64,000 bases of DNA, taken from Cyanophora paradoxa. Taxonomy: Eukaryota; Glaucocystophyceae; Cyanophorales; Cyanophoraceae. Shown piece after piece: positions 9,962-19,081 of this stretch (positions are counted from its first letter, which is position 1; the number at the start of each line of letters is the position of its first letter). The stretch lies in NCBI GenBank assembly GCA_004431415.1, contig QPMI01000176.1, positions 62,001 through 126,000 on the forward strand. Reading direction: 5' to 3'. Made by a program: the position numbers and the translations under genes. The notes beneath the pieces are model-generated. The model was not told the DNA's origin. It made no database searches and was given only the letters and a program-made list of their open reading frames with translations.

Positions 9962-10267
9962 TCAAGCTGGAGTGATCAGATTTGATCCGAGAGCTTGATA
10001 GATAGTGGACAGGTTATGAAGTGACATCATCATAGTTTTCAGGTTGGAGTCGAGCTCATTATATTTGCTGGCAGGATCACCATATGCCGATTGGGCAAGG
10101 ACGTTAACCAAGAGGTTTTTATATTCATGAACAACAGGGGACAGTTTGTTAGTTTGCTGAATCGTTTTTTCGACATTTTGTAGTGCGGCTACAAGTTTGA
10201 TAGTATCGAATGCAAGAGCGACAGGCTCAGAAGTAGTAGTGGTTCCACCAAGTGGATAGGTTGCCAT
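9962..10267 (-). CDS. Small helical viral protein between fibre and virion paralogues
   Basis: This 101-residue protein begins MATYPLGGTTTTSEPVALAFDTIKLVAAL and is otherwise predicted helical, with hydrophobic residues at heptad-like spacing (LQNVEKTIQQTNKL, then LDSNLKTMMMSLHNLSTIYQAL). No known family. It starts 3 bp after the fibre stop codon, with TATAATAA directly before its ATG. Size and position suggest a fibre-associated or chaperone-like helical protein, but nothing in the sequence proves this. Confidence 0.55.
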   Translation of the reverse strand: MATYPLGGTTTTSEPVALAFDTIKLVAALQNVEKTIQQTNKLSPVVHEYKNLLVNVLAQSAYGDPASKYNELDSNLKTMMMSLHNLSTIYQALGSNLITPA

Positions 10268-10270
10268 TTA

Positions 10271-13200
10271 TTATACAGCGACATTTTTAATTTGGTCTAT
10301 TTGACTTTGGAGATTTTCACATGTTTGTGTTAAATCTTTGCATTTCTGGGATAATTCTTTAACGGCTTCAATCAGAACCGGAATTAAACCTGTGTATTCA
10401 AGAGATAAATAACCATCATCTTGTTTCGCTCTCACAACTTCTGGTATAACCTGCTGTACATCTTGCGCAATTAAACCTAATCTTGTTCCATCTTGTTCAC
10501 TTCCGATTCGTTTAAAACTCACTCCTTCTAATTTCTCTATTGCTGAAAGAGCGTCGGTTATCTTTTTGATATCGGTTTTGTATCTTCTATCGCTACCTTG
10601 TCCGAGATAGTTTCTAACCCACATGTAACCGTCGTCATTTATAAATGCTACATGTGTATCCCACGTATTTCTAAATTCTACTACTGTTGTTGCATGTCCT
10701 CTAATATATGTAGTTGATGCTGAACCGAAATATATTCTTGAATAACCTTCACTTGAAGTAATCCAAGTTCCGGTTGCCCAAATGGTGCGTTCATCTTTAC
10801 TAAAAACGTTATCCCAACTTATAAAACCATTTGCTGGTGCTGTTCTTCCTTTTTCTTTTGTCCAACCAATCATACCAATGTGACATCTCCCTTTTCTTGC
10901 AACAAATCTTACATGGGAGAATGTATCACAATGGAAAGAAGTCCATGTTAAGCCATCATGCCAATCTGAATCGTAATTATTTGAAACGGCTTGGTAACAA
11001 TTTACCCTCATAATGTGATGCCACCTCCCATTTCGATAGCCTCCAATATCGAAATATCTGCAATTTGTCCAACACATATACTGAACATGACATGTTTTCA
11101 TATTGGCTGGGACTTCAATTTGTGCATAATCTGAACTTGTTTGATCATCTACATTGTTGCTATAAAATCCATCAATGGGATTAGTGTAAGAAGGAACCCA
11201 ACCTCCTGTCCAAGATCCAACATAATAAAGACTGTAACTACCATGTCCACTCCAAGTATCAAACCCTGTAATGTTTCCAATCGAATTGGTGACATCTGTT
11301 AATGATAGATAAGATGTAGGTATATTTGGCTTGCTATACACATTATTCCAATGAATATAACCAGTGTGACCACCATAACTATGCCCAACCCATATTTTCA
11401 TGAAACTAATACCCATAATGTGAACCCTTCCAATTCTTGCTTGAATTCGAATCCTTACAAATCGGTTTCCTAGGAAGATGGGGACATTATTCACACCACT
11501 ATGGTTATCATTTGCAGACCCTGCATAAGGGTGATAATTGTTGACAGTTGTTATGAAAATCGCATTGCCTTGTCGATTAATTCCCCAAATCTCGAAAATT
11601 CGTGTGTTGCCCCATGGTAAATGAGTCAGAAATGCTGACCCTGTGTGTAATCCATCGGGTATATTGTATTCAATCCAAGCGGAAGAGGTTTGGTCATCCA
11701 CTTCATTATTGTATGCATGCCCACCATAATTAAAATAGGGTTCCCAAGCTGAACCATAACCGAAATTCCAACCTCCAGAATAATTATATGGAGAACTGCC
11801 TGCAACATATCCATCATTTGAGTGAAGCTTAGGAACAGCATTACCATTTATTTGAAGATTCGTAGTAGCATTAATGGTAGATGCTGTGAGGGTATTATTG
11901 ACCCAAAGGTTACCATTGTCATAAGACTTCAAAATGGCTGTATCTCCTGAATTTCTAAATTCAATTGACACACCTTCACCATTCCCATACCCTCGAATAT
12001 ATGTTGTATTACCACTACCAAACCAAAACCTTGGAATATTATCTGTTGATTTGTGCCAGTCCACAGAGTTCACTGTCAATAGATCACCTAAAACGTTAGG
12101 GACTTCTGCCTTTGTTGCATAAGTGCCTGCAAAATCAGGTTTACTAAATACATTATCCCAAGAGATCATGCCCAATTCATTATCTGTTGCTCTCTGTCTG
12201 CTCCACCCAAAAACACCTGTGAGATGAATGCGACCTTTTCGACCTTGAACATAAATATATTTGTAAAACTCGCAATTGATAGAGACAAACAAGATTGTAT
12301 TATGTGTTCCATCCTGATTCACCTGTTGAATTCCCTGATAGGCATTTACTCGTTTTAAGAAATGTTGATATCCATTAGTTGTTTGCCCATAGATATCGAA
12401 ATATCTGCAATTATACCAAGGCATGTGCTGGATATAAAATGATTTCATACCTGTGGGAATGAGCCATCTCATCCAACAACCACTGCAATCTTCATCATTT
12501 TGTGGTGTGGTATGACATCCATTTTGCCCTGTTCTTGATGCCCAAGTAACAGTCCAGTTATTTGGAGATCTGTCTGTCGAAATAACATCTAATTGGTCGA
12601 AATCATAACCTTTTGGTATTGTGGTTCCACCAATTTGTAAAGTGGTAGCGTTAACGGTTCCAGTGACGGTTCCACCTGTGAGAGGTAAATAATTTGCAAG
12701 CGCCGTCGCTAATTCTGCATCGGTTGCATAACTGCTTAAATCCGCGGTCGTGAGATATCCTTTATTGGTAAGGTAATCATCTGGAACAACTCCTGAAAGG
12801 GTTGTATTGTGTAAGTTTTTCGCCGCCATTCTCTGATTGACTTCTAAGGCGCCACCTGATGTCGTTTTTATCCACGCCATCTCGCATTTCCCGTGGTCAT
12901 CTCTTGGTTGTCCCGCAAGCGGTGCGTAATTGAATTTCGAGCGACTAAATATAATTTTTGGACGTGAACCATCAGTTGCGCTTACATCGGTTACATTCAC
13001 TTGTAAAATGGCGTCTTTGTCATCATAAGTTGCTGGATCAGATGGTAGCGGTGGTAAACCTGTTGTTAATGGGATATCCGCATTATAGTAACTTGTTAGA
13101 TAAATACCCGGTTTGGTATCTATTAATGCATCACCACCTGCTGCAACTAATGTTGTTCTTGTGGGTTGTTTAATATATAATTCGCCTTCCATTGTGGTGC

Positions 13201-15634
13201 CTGCTTCAATTCCTTTTCGGTGTAAATAGTATTCACTTAATTGTAATCTTTCAGGGATGGTGTCACTCTGATAGAAACTAACCCCATAAAATCCATCACC
13301 ATTTACCACATCACCTGTCGATGCAAAACGTGGTTTTTCATCTATTTCGTCCCAATCGTGCCTGTGTGCAAAATCCGTAATATCTGCTTTGACATGTTCA
13401 TGTGCAAAATCCGTAATATCTGCTTTGACATGTTTGTGTGCAAAATCTGTGATCTGATCTTTGGTGTGAGTATGGGCAAAGTCTGTAATATCGGCTTTAA
13501 CATGTTCATGTGCGAAATCTGTTATTTGGTCTTTTGTATGAGTATGCGCAAAGTCTGTAATATCGGCTTTAACATGTTCATGTGCGAAATCTGTAATATC
13601 GGCTTTAACATGTTCATGTGCGAAATCCGTAATATCTGCTTTGACATGTTCATGTGCAAAATCCGTAATATCTGCTTTGACATGTTCATGGTCTTCTGGT
13701 GGGAATGTTTCGGGTTGATCTGGGATATTCTCCCATCTAAAATAATCTTCTGTTACCACTCTTGAAATATTTTCGTTGTGAATGTTTTTCGCTGCTGCTC
13801 TTTGATTGATTTCTAAAAGACCCTCAGGAACCCCACCATTATAATTTGTTTTTATCCATGCTACCTCACACTGTTTATAATCGTCACGATTTCCTAAAAG
13901 GGTTTCTGCTGCGAGTTGTTCACGACTGAATATAAGTTTTGGTCTTGATCCGTCCAAATCGCTAACATTTGTTACATTAATTTGTATAGTGGCGTTATGG
14001 TTTGCATAATTTACTGGATCAGATGGGAGAGGTGGCAAACCCATAGTCATCGGGATATCATCGGCGTAATAACTGGTTAGATAGATTCCTGGTTTATTCT
14101 CTTTAACTTCTACACCTCCACCTGCTGCGATCAATTCAATTCTTCTGGGAGGTCTAATATATATTTCGCCTTCCATTGTGGTGCCTGCATCAATTCCTTT
14201 TCGATTCAGGTAATATTCACTTAAAAGTAATCTTTGTTCGATGTTAATATTTTGGTAGAGACTCACACCATTTGTCCCATCAGTTAAAACATTACCTGTT
14301 GATGCAAAGGTAGGCTGTAAATCGATTTCGTCCCAATTATGCCTATGGTCTTCTGGTGGAAACTGCTCTGGTATTCCATCGATATCGCCCCAATCATGCC
14401 TATGGTCTGTGGGTGGAAATCTATCTGGTTTATTATCAATCTCGTCCCAATCATGTCTGTGTTCCTCCGGCGGAAAAGTCTCAGGTTTGTTCGTAATTGA
14501 TTCCCAGTCTACGGTGAACTCCAAGGGGAAGCAAATAGGATCAAAGCCGTCTGGAAGCAGCTGCTCATGGGGAATCACAGGCTGCTCGTACTCGAGTTCT
14601 TGAACATCTAAGCCATCAGGAAGTAACTGCTCTTCAGGCTCTGTGTACATTTCGAGTGGGAAAACTTCAATATCAGGCGGCAGGTATTCCTCATGTGGAT
14701 GCTTATAGGGTTCTATCACTGGACGATTCCTGACAGCCTCCCATGAAATAATATTTTGACCAAATGGGATTGTCTCATCGGCAACTCGCTCTCGACCTGG
14801 TCCATCCGGCGTTGGCGGCTTTGGTAGCCCTGGAAGAGGTGGTATAGGTGGTATAGGGACAATAGGTCCAAAGTAGTAGTTGAAAATGTTTATTATCTCC
14901 GGTTCAGTGATTACTTTTTTGCCGTCTTGGTAAATACTTGTTCCATGAATATTTCGCCACTGCCTGGTGCGAAGCCCTAGGTCATATCTATCATGCAATG
15001 CCGGGAGCAGGTGTCTGTCAGCTTCCATCAGGATCGAGCCAAAGGTGCATCCAGGAATATCTAACCTGGTAGCAGGCTCTGTATCAATTTGATTAACATC
15101 AAATCCGTATAAAATATTTGTTTCTCGTGCAGCTGTATAAAGTAAATCCCAGGGAAATGGTTGGATTTGCGATGCTAGCACTGATATTCCTGCGTCTTCA
15201 CCAAGGAGGATTCGCCCTGTAATTTGAGCAGCAGTCTTGTTTGTGATGGCATTGGATTCATCAATTAGACGTAGAGCTGATATATGGATCCCTCTATCAT
15301 TTTGAAGCCTAAATATTAATCTACCAGAATCATACTTAGAAACTGTGCCTGAGGAGGCAATGTGTAGGTGTCGTGGCAATGCCCTTGATCCGACTATTTC
15401 AGCCACATAATTCTCAGCTGGACCCAGACAAAATCTCTGTGCGATATTTGGGGCACCGACGTGTGAATTGCGCAGAATTAACGCAGCTGGACGATTAAAA
15501 GCGGTCTGGTGTATATCCTTGTCAGAATTGTAGTCAATTAGAGTGCTCCCGAATACACGGATATTTATAAGCCGATCATCCACGGTATCTGGAGCTTTAC
15601 GAAGTGGCACTGGCTTCTTCAAGATGTAGGACAT
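10271..15634 (-). CDS. Giant phage-like fibre protein with C-terminal S74 intramolecular chaperone
   Basis: 1787 residues, the largest gene of the element. Residues about 1-270 form a virion-proximal domain; a Pro-rich linker follows. DHRHDWDEID-type repeats lie near 400-440. A 100-residue module starting FASTG occurs twice (about 441 and 770). Between them, about residues 650-758, are nine 12-residue repeats of HEHVKADITDFA / HTHTKDQITDFA type; HxH motifs in phage fibre needles bind metal along the trimer axis. Three related predicted beta-sandwich domains follow (about 1025-1160, 1285-1430, 1473-1615; shared W.NCRYFDI.G, KGR.H..G and G.ISWDNVFSK), likely receptor-binding. The C-terminus is a peptidase S74 / endosialidase chaperone: SDRRYKTDI with candidate catalytic Ser1681 and Lys1686, GLIAQDVQQVIPE, then a coiled coil. 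Expected role is host attachment, with the chaperone cleaving itself off after trimer folding. Confidence 0.88.
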   Translation of the reverse strand: MSYILKKPVPLRKAPDTVDDRLINIRVFGSTLIDYNSDKDIHQTAFNRPAALILRNSHVGAPNIAQRFCLGPAENYVAEIVGSRALPRHLHIASSGTVSKYDSGRLIFRLQNDRGIHISALRLIDESNAITNKTAAQITGRILLGEDAGISVLASQIQPFPWDLLYTAARETNILYGFDVNQIDTEPATRLDIPGCTFGSILMEADRHLLPALHDRYDLGLRTRQWRNIHGTSIYQDGKKVITEPEIINIFNYYFGPIVPIPPIPPLPGLPKPPTPDGPGRERVADETIPFGQNIISWEAVRNRPVIEPYKHPHEEYLPPDIEVFPLEMYTEPEEQLLPDGLDVQELEYEQPVIPHEQLLPDGFDPICFPLEFTVDWESITNKPETFPPEEHRHDWDEIDNKPDRFPPTDHRHDWGDIDGIPEQFPPEDHRHNWDEIDLQPTFASTGNVLTDGTNGVSLYQNINIEQRLLLSEYYLNRKGIDAGTTMEGEIYIRPPRRIELIAAGGGVEVKENKPGIYLTSYYADDIPMTMGLPPLPSDPVNYANHNATIQINVTNVSDLDGSRPKLIFSREQLAAETLLGNRDDYKQCEVAWIKTNYNGGVPEGLLEINQRAAAKNIHNENISRVVTEDYFRWENIPDQPETFPPEDHEHVKADITDFAHEHVKADITDFAHEHVKADITDFAHEHVKADITDFAHTHTKDQITDFAHEHVKADITDFAHTHTKDQITDFAHKHVKADITDFAHEHVKADITDFAHRHDWDEIDEKPRFASTGDVVNGDGFYGVSFYQSDTIPERLQLSEYYLHRKGIEAGTTMEGELYIKQPTRTTLVAAGGDALIDTKPGIYLTSYYNADIPLTTGLPPLPSDPATYDDKDAILQVNVTDVSATDGSRPKIIFSRSKFNYAPLAGQPRDDHGKCEMAWIKTTSGGALEVNQRMAAKNLHNTTLSGVVPDDYLTNKGYLTTADLSSYATDAELATALANYLPLTGGTVTGTVNATTLQIGGTTIPKGYDFDQLDVISTDRSPNNWTVTWASRTGQNGCHTTPQNDEDCSGCWMRWLIPTGMKSFYIQHMPWYNCRYFDIYGQTTNGYQHFLKRVNAYQGIQQVNQDGTHNTILFVSINCEFYKYIYVQGRKGRIHLTGVFGWSRQRATDNELGMISWDNVFSKPDFAGTYATKAEVPNVLGDLLTVNSVDWHKSTDNIPRFWFGSGNTTYIRGYGNGEGVSIEFRNSGDTAILKSYDNGNLWVNNTLTASTINATTNLQINGNAVPKLHSNDGYVAGSSPYNYSGGWNFGYGSAWEPYFNYGGHAYNNEVDDQTSSAWIEYNIPDGLHTGSAFLTHLPWGNTRIFEIWGINRQGNAIFITTVNNYHPYAGSANDNHSGVNNVPIFLGNRFVRIRIQARIGRVHIMGISFMKIWVGHSYGGHTGYIHWNNVYSKPNIPTSYLSLTDVTNSIGNITGFDTWSGHGSYSLYYVGSWTGGWVPSYTNPIDGFYSNNVDDQTSSDYAQIEVPANMKTCHVQYMCWTNCRYFDIGGYRNGRWHHIMRVNCYQAVSNNYDSDWHDGLTWTSFHCDTFSHVRFVARKGRCHIGMIGWTKEKGRTAPANGFISWDNVFSKDERTIWATGTWITSSEGYSRIYFGSASTTYIRGHATTVVEFRNTWDTHVAFINDDGYMWVRNYLGQGSDRRYKTDIKKITDALSAIEKLEGVSFKRIGSEQDGTRLGLIAQDVQQVIPEVVRAKQDDGYLSLEYTGLIPVLIEAVKELSQKCKDLTQTCENLQSQIDQIKNVAV

Positions 15635-15658
15635 TTTTATATAGGCCTCCTTTTAAAA
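15635..15658. promoter_or_regulatory. 24-bp divergent intergenic region between fibre and patatin
   Basis: The fibre and patatin start codons are only 24 bp apart, back to back. The spacer is almost entirely A/T apart from a central GGCCTCC. It reads TATATAAAA directly before the fibre ATG and TTTTAAAA directly before the patatin ATG. Both promoters must overlap here or lie within the opposite coding sequence. Confidence 0.6.
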
Positions 15659-17143
15659 ATGAAGGTGATTCTCTCGTTATCAGGTGGAGGTGCTCGTGGC
15701 ATAATTATAACCAGAATTCTGCAACGGATTGAGGCAATCACTGGCAAAGCGATTCCACAACTGTTTGACTTCGTTGCAGGAACGAGTACAGGCGCTATCA
15801 TAGCAGCTGGTTTGGCTATACCATCAACTCCGGGCTCTGTTCTCGCTTACCGATATTCTGCGGGCGATATCTTGAGTCTCTACCAGACAAACCTGCCAGT
15901 AATATTTGCGAATCCTAGATCGCTAACGAGCCTGCTTGCAGGAAGCCGTTATGATGCAAACCCTCTGGAGTCAGTGCTACTAGACGTTGCCCAGGACTAC
16001 ACAATTGCAGAATCAACAAAAGACATATTAATCACAGCATTTGATACAGTTCGGATGCAGCCCGTAGTTTTCACTAAGGATGGGCCATACTCAAGCACCC
16101 TGATTCGTGATGCAGTTAGAGCATCTTCTGCAGCACCTACATTCTTTCCACCGAAGGTGCTAGGAGACAAGAACCTTGTTGATGGGGCCATCGCCTGTTT
16201 AAATAACCCCTCGGTTGCAGCACTCAGCCATGCCAGCAAAATTTACGATGCAGAAGATCCAATTGTTCTTGTGAGCATCAGCTGCGGAGAGGTCCAAGCT
16301 AGCGAGCAATTGACTGCAGGTTTTTCAAATGCGGAGACGTCAGGCTGGGGCGCCCTGGGCTGGATCCTATCCCTCTCAGGCAGCCCAATTATTTCTATGC
16401 TAATGGCTGGGAGCGAGCTGGAATCCCACTTTCAAATGCAGGAGCTGCTTCCAGTTGATGCAGATAGGAATCTAACTAGGTACTGGCGCTTAAGTGTTCC
16501 GCTGCCAGCTGCAGTCATGAGCAAGCTTGATGATGCATCCCCCTCTAATATTTCTTATTTGATTTCCACAACTGACTTATGGCTGAAACAAACTGAAATA
16601 AATGCTAAAATAAATGCACTCTGCAGCTTTCTATTGGCGAACTACGACCTAGTGAACGATGAGAGACTTATCATATCGTCTACCTTAACAGTTGAGCCTC
16701 CATTTGATGTCAACTGGTTTATAATTCCAGATGCGAATATCACAAGCAACGACTTCGAGGAATTGCACCCACCTTCTCACGTGCGACCCAACTCAACAGG
16801 GTTTCAGGGTGGCACTTTACCTAATCCCTGGATCAAAGTCGAGTTTCCCAAGCCTTTTGAGCTACATCAAATCATTATGTATGGGCCAGCCTTTGCTGCC
16901 GGAGTCCTATTTAATTTCAGCATTCTGACCAACTTAGGATATTTACGAGACGGGTCACTATTTGAGAATACGGTCCTAGCAAATGTGCTTGCTGCAAACC
17001 CATCTATGACAGGCTTTGATCTAATGCATAGTGACTCGCATTTGATCACCCCACAGGTTTATAACTATGTGCAAATTATAACAAACGAATTTATAAATGT
17101 GAATGCGTTCCGGCTTGATTTCCGGGGACGTTACCTAAACTAA
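15659..17143 (+). CDS. Patatin-like phospholipase with C-terminal discoidin-like domain
   Basis: 494 residues. The patatin catalytic domain is complete at motif level: oxyanion-hole glycine motif GGGARG (residues 9-14), nucleophile Ser43 in GTSTG and catalytic Asp175 in DGA, the Ser-Asp dyad of patatins and cPLA2. Predicted reaction is hydrolysis of acyl esters of membrane phospholipids. The last 150 residues (NPWIKVEFPKPFELHQIIMYG ... NAFRLDFRGRYLN) resemble an F5/8 type C (discoidin) beta-sandwich, which in other proteins binds sugars or lipid. Set among capsid and fibre genes, a role in membrane breaching at entry or exit is plausible by analogy to other viral phospholipases; that is inference. 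The 3' end overlaps the convergent gene at 17135 by 9 bp. Confidence 0.85.
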   Translation: MKVILSLSGGGARGIIITRILQRIEAITGKAIPQLFDFVAGTSTGAIIAAGLAIPSTPGSVLAYRYSAGDILSLYQTNLPVIFANPRSLTSLLAGSRYDANPLESVLLDVAQDYTIAESTKDILITAFDTVRMQPVVFTKDGPYSSTLIRDAVRASSAAPTFFPPKVLGDKNLVDGAIACLNNPSVAALSHASKIYDAEDPIVLVSISCGEVQASEQLTAGFSNAETSGWGALGWILSLSGSPIISMLMAGSELESHFQMQELLPVDADRNLTRYWRLSVPLPAAVMSKLDDASPSNISYLISTTDLWLKQTEINAKINALCSFLLANYDLVNDERLIISSTLTVEPPFDVNWFIIPDANITSNDFEELHPPSHVRPNSTGFQGGTLPNPWIKVEFPKPFELHQIIMYGPAFAAGVLFNFSILTNLGYLRDGSLFENTVLANVLAANPSMTGFDLMHSDSHLITPQVYNYVQIITNEFINVNAFRLDFRGRYLN

Positions 17144-18022
17144 AAATTGCAGTTCACCAGACCAAGGCAGGCCATTCAGAGAGACGTCATCACCATCTCT
17201 GTCTACAATGCGCAGTCGCAAGGAAGTCAGCACAAGACGCTCTTCGATGGGGATCCATTCTTCATTTTCCTGATTTATATAAACGAACTTGCCAACGTCC
17301 TGGCTCATTTGAATTCGAGCGAGCCCGTAGTTACACATTGATTTAGCCCCACGGCAAAGCTTTGAAGCAAACGGCCGTAGCTCTTCGCAGACAAGGAAGA
17401 GGTACTGGTCGCTGTTCATGTCGATTATCTTTGGAAATTCGACCGCGTAACCAAGTGGCTCACTCCGCATTCTTCCGGTGAAATCAATGCCGTACTCAGG
17501 GTGAGCAGGTGTAACTGGAATGCCAGCAACCTCGAGATACCGCTCAGCTGCAGTTAGTGGTCTTTGCCCCCCTTCAAGCACAATAGGAGACAGCTGGAGG
17601 GGCTCATTTCGGTTCAGCCCAAGCAGATTCGATAGAGCTTTGAACTGGCAGGTCAGTGTGCAGGAACGGCTGCAATAGGCAGACATTTTCAACGTCTCTG
17701 GGTCTCGAAACAATTTGAAATATGCGATTGAGATCCCTTCTAGCCTGATATTAAACGATAGGCCAAAGTTATAAATATCTGTTTCGCCCAGATTTGCAGT
17801 AGTAATTATGCCAGGCTCAAAAACCGCCAGATTTTCTGTCCCAATGTAGGGAAAGGTGATCGAAAGATACTCATCTTTAATGCTGGTGTAAAGGCTGTTT
17901 GCGAACTCACACTGGGTAAGTCGAACAGCAACTGGATTGATTATAGGTTCATTGATTTCGAGCACAAAGTTTGCCTCTGAATCGATTGGCCTTCTGTCTC
18001 TGCTGTCAAAGGTAAGCCGCAT
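17135..18022 (-). CDS. Penton/minor-capsid-like structural protein 1
   Basis: 295 residues, beta-rich, without enzyme motifs. Two features recall penton/minor capsid proteins of Polinton-like viruses and their larger relatives: the N-terminal strand pattern FVLEINEPI.NPVAVRLTQCEFANSLY, and the C-terminal LTSLRLRIVDRDGDDVSLNG...GELQF, the 'L.I.D.DG..L.l.G' ending common in this fold. The second structural protein at 18050 has the same architecture (VRLVSAEIPNTM..., then IEIYDFMQRIADLNGAPVSFILEI), so the two may be distant paralogues. It starts 27 bp from that gene, divergently. Assignment rests on pattern and context; a profile comparison would be needed to say which is the penton. Confidence 0.55.
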   Translation of the reverse strand: MRLTFDSRDRRPIDSEANFVLEINEPIINPVAVRLTQCEFANSLYTSIKDEYLSITFPYIGTENLAVFEPGIITTANLGETDIYNFGLSFNIRLEGISIAYFKLFRDPETLKMSAYCSRSCTLTCQFKALSNLLGLNRNEPLQLSPIVLEGGQRPLTAAERYLEVAGIPVTPAHPEYGIDFTGRMRSEPLGYAVEFPKIIDMNSDQYLFLVCEELRPFASKLCRGAKSMCNYGLARIQMSQDVGKFVYINQENEEWIPIEERLVLTSLRLRIVDRDGDDVSLNGLPWSGELQFLV

Positions 18023-18049
18023 TTTTATTCTCTAACTGATATAAAAAAG
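18023..18049. promoter_or_regulatory. 27-bp divergent intergenic region between two capsid-type genes
   Basis: Start codons face away from each other across 27 bp. The plus-strand side reads GATATAAAAAAG directly before ATG, and the minus-strand side AGAATAAAA directly before ATG. It is the second case in the element of a minimal divergent promoter made of A/T runs abutting both starts. Confidence 0.5.
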
Positions 18050-19006
18050 ATGCCTACGGACTACGTCTGCATTGCAAGTCACCAAGCGGAGGAGCTGACA
18101 TCCACCTCGAAATTTAAAGTAAGACTGCCTAAAGTTTATCAGGATGTGAAAGCCGTGCGCTTGGTATCAGCTGAGATCCCCAACACAATGAGCACAATTG
18201 ATGTACTCGATCCAGCAGAGGATTTGGTCTTTGACACCTACATATATTGGTGCAAATATGATCCTACTAATGAAGGACCCGACCCACCTCAGGCCGGCTT
18301 TGGAGCGTGGAATAACATTGCAATTCCACCTGGAAATTACGACGTCACCTCGCTTGTGACAGAGATAAACGAAAGGTTGACGGGAACAGGTATCACGTGC
18401 ACGTATAATTCAGCGATCAAATTAATAGGGTTCACAGCTAACTTCGAGTTCTTTATTGCTCTGATGTTGCCAACGAACCAGGGTGGGCGGGAAGTCAGAA
18501 ACTACCAGGCCGTTGCAAGGGCTCAGCGAACTGCAAAGCTTCTAGGGCTGCGATCAATTCTACCGATTCGGTCAAAGACATTATCTATAAATACTGAATA
18601 TATAGCAGGCGCTTATGAGCCTGATGTCACTCCCGATGATCATGTGCTCCTACGCATTCCTGAAATTGGTGACCTTGTCAGTATGCCCAATACTTCAATA
18701 CCTGGCTTCTTTGCCAAAATTAGCATTCCAAACAGCCTTCGTCCAGGCGAGATAGCATACTTTGATTCAACTGAAGCAACTCCTTTGTACAAGTATGTTT
18801 ATTCAAAGCTGGACCTCTACTCTGTGACTATTGAGATTTACGATTTTATGCAGCGAATCGCTGATTTAAATGGAGCTCCTGTGTCATTTATTCTCGAAAT
18901 TCGTTATGGTCCAGACGAACCCAATGGTGATGTTGTCTACGAGCTCGCAAAGCTTCAGCTCCAGAAAAGATCGAAGACATATCCTTGGATCAATTCGTCA
19001 AACTGA
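18050..19006 (+). CDS. Penton/minor-capsid-like structural protein 2
   Basis: 318 residues, beta-rich. The N-terminus has F.VRLPKVYQDVKAVRLVSAEIPNTMSTI, the middle IPPGNYDVTSLVTEINERL, later FFAKISIPNSLRPGEIAYFDS, and the end LYSVTIEIYDFMQRIADLNGAPVSFILEI. This strand order and these signature phrases are typical of penton-base/minor capsid proteins of nucleocytoviruses and Polinton-like viruses, where the protein forms five-fold vertices. It lies directly upstream of the major capsid gene on the same strand, the usual neighbour. The carboxyl end is basic and lysine-rich (LQKRSKTYPW). Confidence 0.65.
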   Translation: MPTDYVCIASHQAEELTSTSKFKVRLPKVYQDVKAVRLVSAEIPNTMSTIDVLDPAEDLVFDTYIYWCKYDPTNEGPDPPQAGFGAWNNIAIPPGNYDVTSLVTEINERLTGTGITCTYNSAIKLIGFTANFEFFIALMLPTNQGGREVRNYQAVARAQRTAKLLGLRSILPIRSKTLSINTEYIAGAYEPDVTPDDHVLLRIPEIGDLVSMPNTSIPGFFAKISIPNSLRPGEIAYFDSTEATPLYKYVYSKLDLYSVTIEIYDFMQRIADLNGAPVSFILEIRYGPDEPNGDVVYELAKLQLQKRSKTYPWINSSN

Positions 19007-19081
19007 GCTAAGCTCGCGGCACGCAAGCAAGCCTTGGCGAAGCGCCCAAATTATTTTCTTTCACTGCAATTATATAAATCG

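Noticed and set aside
13360-13690. CRISPR-like array of regular 36-bp repeats
   Set aside because: Units are contiguous, in frame, coding HxH repeats, with no spacers; the setting is eukaryotic/viral.
13358-13765. Plus-strand Cys/Met-rich ORF with strong internal repeats
   Set aside because: It is the antisense of the HxH repeats of the fibre gene; its repetition is inherited.
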